Below are positions 19,089 to 27,591 of a stretch of 64,000 bases of DNA, one piece after another. This DNA is from Anaerosalibacter massiliensis (GTDB lineage: Bacteria; Bacillota; Clostridia; Tissierellales; Sporanaerobacteraceae), in NCBI GenBank assembly GCA_000751555.1, contig CCEZ01000074.1, positions 62,001 to 126,000 of the forward strand, given 5' to 3'. The first letter of the stretch is position 1; each line of letters starts with the position of its first letter. The notes below the pieces were generated by a model, which saw nothing but the letters and a program-made list of their open reading frames with translations, had not been told where the DNA came from and searched no databases. Position numbers and translations under genes: made by a program.

Positions 19089-20642
19089 ATGAAAACATCT
19101 AGATTTTATTTTAAAGTTTATGTAAAAAATATTGTATTTTTATTAATGGTTATTGCAGTAAGTTTTTTTTGCTATTATCATAAAGAAGTTCTAGAAATGT
19201 CTATTTCTTTGTTTACTAGATTGTCATCATATTCTTTATATTGTACTACTATAGGAATGATGATAATCAGTACATATATTGGTGGAAATAAATATGAGAT
19301 AATAGAAACAATAGTGCCTAACAAAAATAAACTTTTCTTAAGTAATATCTTAGCAGGTATAAAGGTTTCTACTCTGTTGTTTGCTATACCATGTATTATT
19401 ATATTTTCACATATCAATTATATAGGTGTAAATGTGTATACAATTAGAGAATTCTTTAATTATGCTATCATATGGTATTGTGCTAATATATTTGCTGTAG
19501 TCCTTGGGGGAACTGTGGGGGTTTTTATTGATAAATTTTATCGTTATATTATTTGTATAATTATATATTTGTTTTTAATAGGTAGTTCTATGAGATTATT
19601 ATATCTACCCAGTAAATTTTCAACTATATTTAGTGGTTTTTTAAGTATATTTACAGATAAGGTAACAGCTCCAGTCAATTATGCTTCTCCTATACTATTT
19701 AATAGGATTTATTTATTGGACAAGCTATTTATCATATTTAATATTTTATTTATGATTACACTTGTATATGTTAAAACAAACATAAAGACAAATAAAAATA
19801 AGTATAGGTACTATACTGGTGCTTTAGTTGTTTTTTTGATAATACAATCATCTATGATCTACATGACTTATCCTTTATTAAATATAGCTAACGATCCTAT
19901 ATCAGAAGTAGAAAATAAAAATATTCAACATGCAGGATATAGTATAAAAGGATATTCTATGAATATTGATGTTTTCAATAAATTGAATAATAAATGTTCT
20001 ATTAACTTGACTACAAATAATTTAGAGAAAAATCAATTAGAGTTTTTCTTAAGTGAAATATTTAAAGTAGACAAGGTTTTTATTAATGGCAATAAAGCTA
20101 AATATTCTAGAGTTAATGATAAGATTATTATAGAAACTAATAATATTGAAGATAGTGAACTTATAGTTGATATAGAATACTCCGGAAAAGTTTACGTGGA
20201 GAGTTTTAATAGAGCTCATGTATTATATACGTCAAATAGAGATATATCCTTATTAGATAATATAATCTATTGGTATCCTACGTTAGATAATAATCAAAAA
20301 TCTAGTAATTTTCAAATAGATGTAAAAAGCAAATCAAAAATATATAGCAATTTACCTAAAATAAAGGAAGATAAAAATGAATCTTACTATTATACTAGGC
20401 TAAAAGGTGAAGGAAGTGGATTAAATATATTGTCCGGAAATTATACTACGATGAATTATGAAAATCTGGAAATTGTGTACCCAAAATGTATTTCAGAATC
20501 TAATATTAAAATTTGGGTAGATGAGCATTTAAATCAGGATTTTTATCCAACTTTAGATATTTCAAGAATTAACAAGATAATAATTAGTTCTGGAGGAAAT
20601 GGTATAGTAATAGATGAAACTATTTTTATGCCAATATATTAG
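19089..20642 (+). CDS. ABC transporter permease with truncated M1-peptidase-like extracellular domain
   Basis: The 517-residue protein has about six N-terminal membrane spans (1-260), as in ABC-2 type permeases. A beta-rich region (about 265-517) follows that resembles the N-terminal domain of M1 aminopeptidases: RAHVLY, WYPTLD, then ILSGNYTT and a last segment DETIFMPIY. Known fusions of this kind continue into a catalytic HExxH domain. Here the frame stops first and the ATPase gene starts 25 bases later, so the catalytic part is absent. No transport substrate can be named. Confidence 0.6.
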   Translation: MKTSRFYFKVYVKNIVFLLMVIAVSFFCYYHKEVLEMSISLFTRLSSYSLYCTTIGMMIISTYIGGNKYEIIETIVPNKNKLFLSNILAGIKVSTLLFAIPCIIIFSHINYIGVNVYTIREFFNYAIIWYCANIFAVVLGGTVGVFIDKFYRYIICIIIYLFLIGSSMRLLYLPSKFSTIFSGFLSIFTDKVTAPVNYASPILFNRIYLLDKLFIIFNILFMITLVYVKTNIKTNKNKYRYYTGALVVFLIIQSSMIYMTYPLLNIANDPISEVENKNIQHAGYSIKGYSMNIDVFNKLNNKCSINLTTNNLEKNQLEFFLSEIFKVDKVFINGNKAKYSRVNDKIIIETNNIEDSELIVDIEYSGKVYVESFNRAHVLYTSNRDISLLDNIIYWYPTLDNNQKSSNFQIDVKSKSKIYSNLPKIKEDKNESYYYTRLKGEGSGLNILSGNYTTMNYENLEIVYPKCISESNIKIWVDEHLNQDFYPTLDISRINKIIISSGGNGIVIDETIFMPIY

Positions 20643-20667
20643 TAAATGTAGATATGGAGGTGTGAAC

Positions 20668-21543
20668 ATGAAAAATCAATTAAAAGTTGAAAACATAAGT
20701 TTTAATTATTTGAATAAAAAAATTCTTTTAGATATTAATTTTGAATATGAAGATAGAGGAGTAATAGGATTGTTAGGACCTAATGGTTCTGGAAAAACTA
20801 CACTTATGAGAATATTAGTAGGTCTAAAGACTCCAAAAACTGGACAAGTACTACTCAACAACAAATCTATATTAGATAACAGAAAAGAATTAGTTAATAT
20901 GGTAGGATATCTTCCTCAAAATTTTGAAATATATAATTATATATCTGGATTAGATTTTTTGTCATATGTATGTGATGTAAAGGGATTAAATAATAAGGAA
21001 AAAAAGGAGCAAATAGATTATTTAGTAGAAAAATTTAATTTATCAAGTGTCATTAAAAAAAGATTTGGAAGCTATTCTGGAGGATATAAAAGACGACTAG
21101 GAATTGCCCAGGCAATGATAGGCAATCCACAATTTATAATAATTGATGAACCTACTGTTGGATTAGATCCTGAGCAAAGATTTGAATTTAGACAATATCT
21201 TGCAGGTATAGGTAAGGAAAGTATTATATTGATATCTACTCATATAGTAGAAGACATATCTTTTTATTGTGACAAGATTATTATATTAAATCAAGGCAAA
21301 ATTACTTTTGATGGATATAGAGATGATTTAATTGAAATAGTAGATGGAAAAATATATGAAGGTATTATAAATATCGAAGAATATGATAAAGTAAAAGAAA
21401 ACTTTAGAATAATAGAACAGTCTGGAAGCGAAAGAGGCAAAGTAAAGCTAAGGGTTATATGTGAAGACAATAATATTTCAGATAGATTTACTAAAGTCAA
21501 ACCATCATTGGAGAATGCTTATGTGTATTTTCAAGCAAGATAA
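20668..21543 (+). CDS. ABC transporter ATP-binding protein
   Basis: This cytoplasmic ATPase of 291 residues has Walker A GPNGSGKTT, signature SGGYKRRLG and Walker B FIIIDEPTVGLDPEQ, followed by the switch His (STHIVED). It is of the CcmA/drug-exporter type and carries a C-terminal extension of about 75 residues. The ATG at 20668 with TGGAGGTG is preferred over an upstream frame start at 20614 that overlaps the permease. It works with the permeases on both sides. Confidence 0.92.
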   Translation: MKNQLKVENISFNYLNKKILLDINFEYEDRGVIGLLGPNGSGKTTLMRILVGLKTPKTGQVLLNNKSILDNRKELVNMVGYLPQNFEIYNYISGLDFLSYVCDVKGLNNKEKKEQIDYLVEKFNLSSVIKKRFGSYSGGYKRRLGIAQAMIGNPQFIIIDEPTVGLDPEQRFEFRQYLAGIGKESIILISTHIVEDISFYCDKIIILNQGKITFDGYRDDLIEIVDGKIYEGIINIEEYDKVKENFRIIEQSGSERGKVKLRVICEDNNISDRFTKVKPSLENAYVYFQAR

Positions 21544-22231
21544 AAAATTATATTTAGATATATTTTATAAAAAGAAATATATACTTAATAGTATTATTAT
21601 AGCCTTTGGAATTGCCTTGATTTTATTGGGAGTATATTATATAAAAATCAATCCTTTACCTTTAATTGATGGTATAGATATCAATGAAAATTATGCTAAT
21701 GGAGGTTTATTGTGGAGTGAGCCATTATTAGAAAGAGATGTTCCAATATTTATGATAATTGTAATATGTTTTGCATTTTATGAAGACTATATAGGAAATG
21801 CCTATGAAATATTAACATTTTACAATAAAGAAAAATTTAATACTTTAGTATTTTCAAGATGGCTTATATATACAGTGATAATATTATTTATAGCTTTGGC
21901 TAATGTATTTATTCAGTACATATACAGTATAGGAAGTATATTAGATGTTTTAATTCTAATGATGAGGTTTATTCCTCCCATACTATTTATAAGTTCTTTA
22001 TGTTTGTTTGTAATAGTAATTTTTAAAAATTTTATTCCAGCCTTTGTTGTTTCCATAATATATGTAGTACTTGACCAATTTAGTGGTGGAAGACTATTTA
22101 AAGTATTTACTTTAATGGGGAATTCATTTTTTTTAGAGAATAAGAGTCTTTTTTATATAAATAGACTTTCACTAACTATTATATCAGTTATATTTGTATA
22201 TTTTGCATGTAGGATAAGTGCTAAAATTTGA
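21521..22231 (+). CDS. ABC transporter permease (small)
   Basis: This 236-residue membrane protein has six spans, an N-terminal cytoplasmic segment rich in Lys and Tyr (KQDKKLYLDIFYKKKY) and a short extracytoplasmic loop before span 2. It overlaps the end of the ATPase gene by 23 bases. The ATG at 21521 lies seven bases after GGAG, better than the in-frame ATGs at 21461 and 21515. As the third gene of the cluster it is probably the second permease half. It has no recognisable family beyond ABC-2-like topology. Confidence 0.7.
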   Translation: MCIFKQDKKLYLDIFYKKKYILNSIIIAFGIALILLGVYYIKINPLPLIDGIDINENYANGGLLWSEPLLERDVPIFMIIVICFAFYEDYIGNAYEILTFYNKEKFNTLVFSRWLIYTVIILFIALANVFIQYIYSIGSILDVLILMMRFIPPILFISSLCLFVIVIFKNFIPAFVVSIIYVVLDQFSGGRLFKVFTLMGNSFFLENKSLFYINRLSLTIISVIFVYFACRISAKI

Positions 22232-22356
22232 TGTTTATAAAATTATTAATTGAATCTATTTTAATGTAGAATTAATAGTTTAGAACAATTATCTAATATA
22301 TTGAGCGAATATAATAAAAAACAATTAAAAAGAGTAAGTAAATAGGAGATGGTAAA

Positions 22357-22875
22357 ATGATAGGGGTGCCACGAAATAAAGTTATATTAAGTGAATATGA
22401 TAAAGGTTGGGAAAAGGTCTTTGAAGAGGAAAAACGAAAAATATTAAATATATGTGGAGATAATATAATGACAATTGAACATATTGGTAGTACTTCAATA
22501 CCAGGTCTTATTGCCAAACCTATAATTGATATAGCTTTAACTTTTGATAATAAAGAGAAAAGAGATAAAATAATTGAATCTATTGTATCTTTAAGTTATG
22601 AATTTATACAAGAAACTGATGTTATAGATAGACTATTTTTTGTAAAAAGAATAAATAGAGATTCATACTATCATATACATGGATATCCCCAAGATAGCGT
22701 AAATTATACAAATCAAATATTATTTAGAGATTACCTAAGAAATCATAAAGAAATCGCAGAAGAATATGCTCAACTAAAAAAAGATCTTTATAGAAGGTAT
22801 AAAGACAATAGATCTGAATATACAGCGGGAAAGTCAAATTTTATTAAAAATTTATTGAAAATAATCACTAAGTAA
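22357..22875 (+). CDS. GrpB family protein (UPF0157, nucleotidyltransferase fold)
   Basis: The 172-residue cytosolic protein of the GrpB/UPF0157 family has the family blocks VILSEYDKGWEKVFEEE, IEHIGSTSIPGLIAKPIID (a nucleotidyltransferase-like GST...P..KP..D pattern) and YYHIHGYPQ. The ribosome site TAGGAGAT precedes the ATG. The biochemical role of the family is not established. It is the last gene of ordinary composition before the foreign-looking island begins. Confidence 0.88.
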   Translation: MIGVPRNKVILSEYDKGWEKVFEEEKRKILNICGDNIMTIEHIGSTSIPGLIAKPIIDIALTFDNKEKRDKIIESIVSLSYEFIQETDVIDRLFFVKRINRDSYYHIHGYPQDSVNYTNQILFRDYLRNHKEIAEEYAQLKKDLYRRYKDNRSEYTAGKSNFIKNLLKIITK

Positions 22876-22994
22876 TTTTATATAGTATTGTTATTTGCAA
22901 TTTAATTGTCCTATTTAGTATAGTCTATCAAATTATAAACTAACTAATAAACGGGCTTAGGAAGATAAATTATAAGTAGTTCTTAAAATATTAA

Positions 22995-23612
22995 CTCTTA
23001 TTAAAAAAGTTCGAAAGATTTTGTGGATTTATTCGAACATTATTATCGCGTAAAAGTACAAGGGCTTTTGCGCAGGATGGTATTAGCTTTCGGGAGCTTT
23101 CACAGTTATTGACACTTAGCTTTGGGTTGCGTGGTATTGATTTTTCAGGTATAAGTTTGCGTACATATGCTAGCGCAGGTGCCCGTTATCCTATAGAGGT
23201 ATATCCGGTAATCTTAAGGTCGAACGACATTGAGTTGGGAATCTACCACTACAATGTTGTTGAAAACTCATTAGAGCTAATTAAGACAGGGGATTACACT
23301 AATCAAATGTATGAGTTCTACAAAAACCAACAATTTGTATTGAACGCTCCCTGTATAATTTTCTTTTCCATGGTTTTTGAAAGAAGTATGGGTAAATATG
23401 GTGAAAGAGGTTACAGGTTTATTTTTCTTGATGCTGGTCATATGAGCCAAAATCTATATCTGACAGCGGAATATCTGGATTTGGGTGTGGTGGCCCTTGG
23501 AGCTGGAGTGAATAATGATGATGAAATCGACGACCTAATAGGCCTTGTTCATAAAGTCGAAAACGTTTTTTGTGGCTTCGCAGTGGGATTGCCTCATTTT
23601 GTCACAGATTAA
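22995..23612 (+). pseudogene. SagB/ThcOx-type dehydrogenase, N-terminally truncated fragment
   Basis: The frame is open from just after TAA 22992-22994 to 23612. It encodes an FMN-dependent nitroreductase-fold domain like SagB/McbC: SRKSTRAF at the start, YASAGARYPIEVYPV, FLDAGHMSQNLYL and GFAVGLPHF at the end. No ATG, GTG or TTG occurs before the TTG at 23109, which would delete the R-x-S-x-R-x-F region. The usual N-terminal 40-60 residues are missing, so this is probably a broken gene. SagB enzymes oxidise azolines made by a YcaO partner, and no YcaO gene is in the window. An inverted repeat GTTCGAA...TTCGAAC lies at 23009-23038. Confidence 0.7.
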
Positions 23613-23700
23613 CCCTCTTTTTTGAAATCAGCAGTTGGACTAGATAAGGTTTATGCTGTTAGAACATTATAATACCGCGTCAATTTTCAAGTATTATAAG

Positions 23701-23736
23701 CTTGCTGTTTAACGATTTAAACGGTCAAGTTTTTTG
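23701..23736 (+). terminator. Attenuator-like hairpin before the precursor gene
   Basis: CTTGCTGTTTAA, loop CGA, TTTAAACGGTCAAG, then TTTTTT. It stands between the SagB fragment and the precursor ribosome site at 23755-23761. Confidence 0.55.
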
Positions 23737-23769
23737 ATAACAATTTTAGTAGGAAAGGAGGTGCAAAAG

Positions 23770-23931
23770 ATGGAACCAAAGATGGAACCTATTATTGATT
23801 TAATATGGTCTGTTGAAGAAGATGAACCTATTGATTTAAACAGCGATCAGAAGATCAGTGCTAACTGTGGTGGTTCTTGTTGTTGTTGTTGTACTGTACC
23901 TAACGTTGTAACGAAATGGATTTGTACCTAA
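23770..23931 (+). CDS. Cysteine-rich RiPP precursor peptide
   Basis: This 53-residue peptide has an acidic leader (residues 1-31, with WSVEEDEPIDLNSDQ) and a Cys-rich core of about 22 residues: NCGGSCCCCCT, then VPNVVTKWICT. There are seven cysteines, five of them contiguous (37-41). It starts at an ATG eight bases after AAAGGAGG, the strongest ribosome site in this island. The frame is open back to 23734, but that start has no such site. It lies directly before an M50-like protease, two radical SAM/SPASM enzymes and an ABC exporter, the standard layout of a ribosomal peptide natural product locus. I know no named family with this core. The CLI_3235-type clostridial Cys-rich bacteriocins are the nearest comparison I can recall. 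Confidence 0.85.
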   Translation: MEPKMEPIIDLIWSVEEDEPIDLNSDQKISANCGGSCCCCCTVPNVVTKWICT

Positions 23932-24207
23932 ATTTGTTAGATTTGTTCATCAGCCAGAAAACAGAACTGAAGTTTATGAGTACGTAACGAAAGCAGCATA
24001 AGACTTGCAACAAACCAGCAAATGGGTGGGAGCCTACATAGATAAATTACAATTTGTCCATTAGGTTCCCCTCCACAATCCATCGAGCAGCGGCAATGGA
24101 CACGCATCTTATATACCTTGCCATATAGACTAGAGATGGTTAAGTTGCTAACTGGGAATAGTAAAATAAGGATTGTTCTAAAATAATGTAGAGGATGGTA
24201 TTCTATT
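23932..24207. other. Non-coding gap between precursor and protease genes
   Basis: 276 bases with no supportable frame on the plus strand. An imperfect long hairpin GGGAGCCTA (24029-24037) ... TAGGTTCCC (24062-24070) is visible. A minus-strand frame here overlaps the protease start and looks spurious. The gap may control the ratio of precursor to enzymes or hold a decayed gene. Confidence 0.35.
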
Positions 24208-24723
24208 ATGTATATTGCGGTATTTTTGTTGAATATTCTATTACTTCTACTACTTGTGTGGATTTGCATGTTTTTGGTCATATTTGGTCACGAAATGGGT
24301 CATGTTCTTATGTACCGTATATTCTTTCGCAATAAAGACTGGCATATTACAATTGGCACAGGTAGGACATTTATTAAGCTTAAAAGGTTTACTTTAAGAG
24401 TCTTTCCGATAGTGGGGTTTTACCACGTTGAATCCGAATATAAGGGATCCAAGCTTCAGTACATCATGATGTATCTCGGTGGCCCCTTGGCAAATGTATT
24501 CTTTATTATTGTACTGAGTTTTTTATCACAAATCATTAAGGCTAACGAACTAAAGTTCGAACAGCCCAATTTAGTTTGGTTTTTGGGATTTACTTTTCGG
24601 GCGAATGTATTTCAATTTGTTGGCACTGTGGTTCCGATGAAGTACTTGTTTTGGCCTTACAAAGGCTTATTAAGTGATGGAATGAGGATTTTAAAGAAGG
24701 CTACAGAAACTAACAAGAGTTAA
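24208..24723 (+). CDS. M50-like (site-2 protease family) membrane protein
   Basis: This small integral membrane protein of 171 residues has an N-terminal span (about 4-28) running into HEMGHVLMYR, the HExxH zinc motif of M50 proteases. Later comes the second family element LGGPLANVFFI, which resembles A-G-P-x-A-N in S2P-like proteins. Four spans are likely. The place between precursor and maturases suggests a role in cutting the leader, secretion or self-protection. This is inference. There is no PDZ or CBS domain, and it is at the short end of the family. Confidence 0.75.
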   Translation: MYIAVFLLNILLLLLLVWICMFLVIFGHEMGHVLMYRIFFRNKDWHITIGTGRTFIKLKRFTLRVFPIVGFYHVESEYKGSKLQYIMMYLGGPLANVFFIIVLSFLSQIIKANELKFEQPNLVWFLGFTFRANVFQFVGTVVPMKYLFWPYKGLLSDGMRILKKATETNKS

Positions 24724-24768
24724 GAACGACTGTTTTTTCACAAAAACAAAAATGGTGGAGGTATAACT

Positions 24769-26130
24769 GTGTTAATCTTTAACAATTTATTGGTAAACAA
24801 AAACTCGGATAAGTTTCAACCTTTTCTGGTTAACCTGCTTTCGGGTAGGAGAAGGTTACTTAACGATGATGAAGTCGCCTTAGTAAGAAGTATGAGTAAT
24901 AAGGATAGGCCAGCCTCTTTCAATGAAGCTGAAGCTGAATTATACAATAAGTTAATCATTGAGAAACAGTTTCTGATAGATGAGACACGTAGACTTATCG
25001 AAGATAAACTAATTGAGTCGGGATATTTTAATCTAAAAAACAAGTATGCTGAAGATTATAGATTTTCTATAGAGTTGACAAGAGCATGTAACATGAGTTG
25101 TTCTTATTGTTATGTACGTTCACGCTTAAACAGTGGTCAGAATATGACAAAAGACCATGTGAATGCTATTTTTGAATTTTATAGTACCTATGCTGATGAT
25201 AAAAACAAAATTGCTGAAACCCCATATATTAGGATAACTGGCGGTGAACCACTGATAAATAGAGGTACTGTCGACTTGATAAATTACATAGCTTCAAAAT
25301 GGGAGAAGTCAAAACTCTTGTTGTTTACAAATGGTGTGAATCTATTGAAATATTACGATGATCTTCCTCTTTCAAGATTTGGGGAGATTCATATTTCAAT
25401 AGATGGGATAAAGGATGTACATATGAATCGCCGTTTTTCTGGCGTGAAACCAGATAATAGAATATACGACGAAATAATCTCCGGTGTGCAAAAGTTATTA
25501 ACTGATGGGGTAAACATAAAAATCAAAACGACTTTAGACAAAACAAATTATCGAAGATTTGAAGAATTTAAAGATTTCTTAGAAGAAAATGATATCTCAA
25601 ACTCACCATATTACGAGCACCTTCCGGGGATAACGCTTGATTATCAAAATTCATTAGATATATCCGAAGAATCCAACAATAAATACGATATTCGAAAAAT
25701 ACAAAAGTACATAGCAGGCCTTAACCCGATTTCACCCACATTTCCAAGCTATTCGACGTTGTTTAAGGTTCTTAATAGACCTAAAAATGAGCCTTATATG
25801 CCAAAATATCAAAGGTGTAACAGTCAGTTCCTCGCAAATTATTATTTTTCCTGCAATGGGAAAGTGTATTTTTGTGACTGCGTTGACGAAAATGACGGTG
25901 TAGTTGGCACGTATTTTCCTAATATCAGTATCGATGAGACTGCTGTATCCAATCTTCTAAACCGTAGTGTTATGAGAAATGAAAGATGTAAAAAATGCGC
26001 ATATAAATTTATATGTTTGGGTGGGTGCCCAATATCTGCTCGAACAAAAAATGCAGAAATGTCATGTGGAATTTATGCAGATGAGGATATTCTTGATAAT
26101 CTAGAATATGATTATCGCTGGATACGGTAA
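24769..26130 (+). CDS. Radical SAM/SPASM peptide maturase (first of two)
   Basis: The 453-residue enzyme has an N-terminal region of about 100 residues (possibly precursor-binding), the radical SAM motif CNMSCSYC (Cys 107, 111, 114), the glycine motif RITGGEPL, and a SPASM-type C-terminus with clustered cysteines: CNGKVYFCDCVDE and CKKCAYKFICLGGCP. Such enzymes bind three Fe-S clusters and modify peptide side chains (thioether bonds, C-C crosslinks or epimerisation). It starts at GTG 24769 behind GGTGGAGG. The neighbours are the precursor upstream and a second, clearly different SPASM enzyme downstream. Confidence 0.92.
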   Translation: MLIFNNLLVNKNSDKFQPFLVNLLSGRRRLLNDDEVALVRSMSNKDRPASFNEAEAELYNKLIIEKQFLIDETRRLIEDKLIESGYFNLKNKYAEDYRFSIELTRACNMSCSYCYVRSRLNSGQNMTKDHVNAIFEFYSTYADDKNKIAETPYIRITGGEPLINRGTVDLINYIASKWEKSKLLLFTNGVNLLKYYDDLPLSRFGEIHISIDGIKDVHMNRRFSGVKPDNRIYDEIISGVQKLLTDGVNIKIKTTLDKTNYRRFEEFKDFLEENDISNSPYYEHLPGITLDYQNSLDISEESNNKYDIRKIQKYIAGLNPISPTFPSYSTLFKVLNRPKNEPYMPKYQRCNSQFLANYYFSCNGKVYFCDCVDENDGVVGTYFPNISIDETAVSNLLNRSVMRNERCKKCAYKFICLGGCPISARTKNAEMSCGIYADEDILDNLEYDYRWIR

Positions 26131-26168
26131 TAAAAATCTAAAGAAACATAGAAACTGGAGGAGAAGGA

Positions 26169-27518
26169 ATGAAACTTATAAAAAACTTAATAATTACTGA
26201 AATTGGTGATAAATATCTCTTAATAAATTCGCTTAACGGTATTATAGACAGGATAGACTATTCAACTTTAGCTATAATTGCTAAATGGCATGAATGTGAT
26301 GAGATTGTTCCGGTGGGCAATTACGAAGAAGTTTTATTTAACAAACTAAAATCGCGAGGGTATTTATGTAACAGCCATAAAGAGGAGAGGGAAAAAAAAG
26401 AAGAAATCATTTGCGCTTTACGTGAAAAACACGCTAAAATCAAGGCGAATAATACCAATATAACATTTGTAATGACTTATGACTGTAATTTCCGATGTCC
26501 ATATTGTTTTGAAGATTTCACATTTGGTGGTAATGATGATTCACGATCCCTGAACTCTGCTCCAAGAAAGACTATAATGGATCGCGTCTTAATTGACGCC
26601 GCCTTTGACTTGGTAGGAGATTCCCTGAAGACAATCGGTTTGTTCGGTGGTGAACCATTATTGTCTAAAAATATGCCAGCTTTGGAGTATATAATCTATA
26701 GAGCCCCTGACAAGATATATAATATTACTACAAATGGCTATTATCTAGACGCATTTCTTAACCTGCTATCAAAGATCAAGATTTCATACATCATGATCAC
26801 ATTAGATGGCGATGAAGAGACACATGACAGTCGTAGGTTTTTAGCTAATGGAAGGCCTACGTTTAGGAAAATCTTAACCAATATAGAGAAATGTTTGGAG
26901 AGAAATATTCCTATTCGAATAAGGATGAATTTAGATTATAGTAATTTTAATGAATGTATCGCTCTAAGAACAAAGCTTCTGGATCAATTCAAGATGTATG
27001 AAAGTTTACTAAGCTTTGAAATATCCCCCATGATAGAAATGTTATCCACTGATAGAAACAATATGTTTATGGACTTATATAAAGCAGATATTGAATATAG
27101 TTCAGAAGGACGGATACAAATGAATCAGATTCTTAGTAGATTCAGTCCAATTCTCAATGCGTTAACTACAGGTGCGAAGCTTAGACCCACCTATTCTTTC
27201 TGTTCTGCACACTATAGTGGGCCTATTGTTGACCCATACGGTTATATTTACCCATGTTTATTATCAGTTGGTAAAAAACCGCTTGCAATAGGCAAATATT
27301 ACCCTGTTGTGGAATGGTTTGAGAATAGCATTCGCAATCGAAGTATTGAAAACATTTCAGAGTGCAGAGAATGTAGGTACTCTTTGTTGTGTGGAGGAGG
27401 TTGTCCTGTATCCTTAAATGATTATAGTGACTTCTATAAGCCAGAATGCTTCTCCATCAAAAACCAGATTCACAATATTTTACCGATGTTTTACGCCGCC
27501 AAAACAGAATGTGAATAA
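26169..27518 (+). CDS. Radical SAM/SPASM peptide maturase (second of two)
   Basis: The 449-residue radical SAM enzyme has motif CNFRCPYC (Cys 106, 110, 113), LFGGEPLL, LDGDEETHD and a SPASM end with YGYIYPC and CRECRYSLLCGGGCPVS. The N-terminal 90 residues (ITEIGDKYLLINSLNG...) look like the family region that contacts a leader peptide. A GAGGAGAAGG ribosome site precedes the ATG. It differs from the first maturase in nearly all visible loops, so the two probably catalyse different steps or act on different residues of the same core. Confidence 0.92.
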   Translation: MKLIKNLIITEIGDKYLLINSLNGIIDRIDYSTLAIIAKWHECDEIVPVGNYEEVLFNKLKSRGYLCNSHKEEREKKEEIICALREKHAKIKANNTNITFVMTYDCNFRCPYCFEDFTFGGNDDSRSLNSAPRKTIMDRVLIDAAFDLVGDSLKTIGLFGGEPLLSKNMPALEYIIYRAPDKIYNITTNGYYLDAFLNLLSKIKISYIMITLDGDEETHDSRRFLANGRPTFRKILTNIEKCLERNIPIRIRMNLDYSNFNECIALRTKLLDQFKMYESLLSFEISPMIEMLSTDRNNMFMDLYKADIEYSSEGRIQMNQILSRFSPILNALTTGAKLRPTYSFCSAHYSGPIVDPYGYIYPCLLSVGKKPLAIGKYYPVVEWFENSIRNRSIENISECRECRYSLLCGGGCPVSLNDYSDFYKPECFSIKNQIHNILPMFYAAKTECE

Positions 27519-27591
27519 AATAAGACTGAACGCTATGCAATTAGAAATTGAAATTCCTTTGAAGGAGTTCAAATTAAGGGAGGACAAGCAT

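Noticed and set aside
23937-24281. Minus-strand frame of 114 codons after the precursor gene
   Set aside because: It runs into the start of the M50-like protease, has no ribosome site and unnatural composition.
27418-27591. N-terminal extension of the M55 peptidase
   Set aside because: It overlaps the end of the second maturase in another frame, and the good ribosome site is at 27577-27583.
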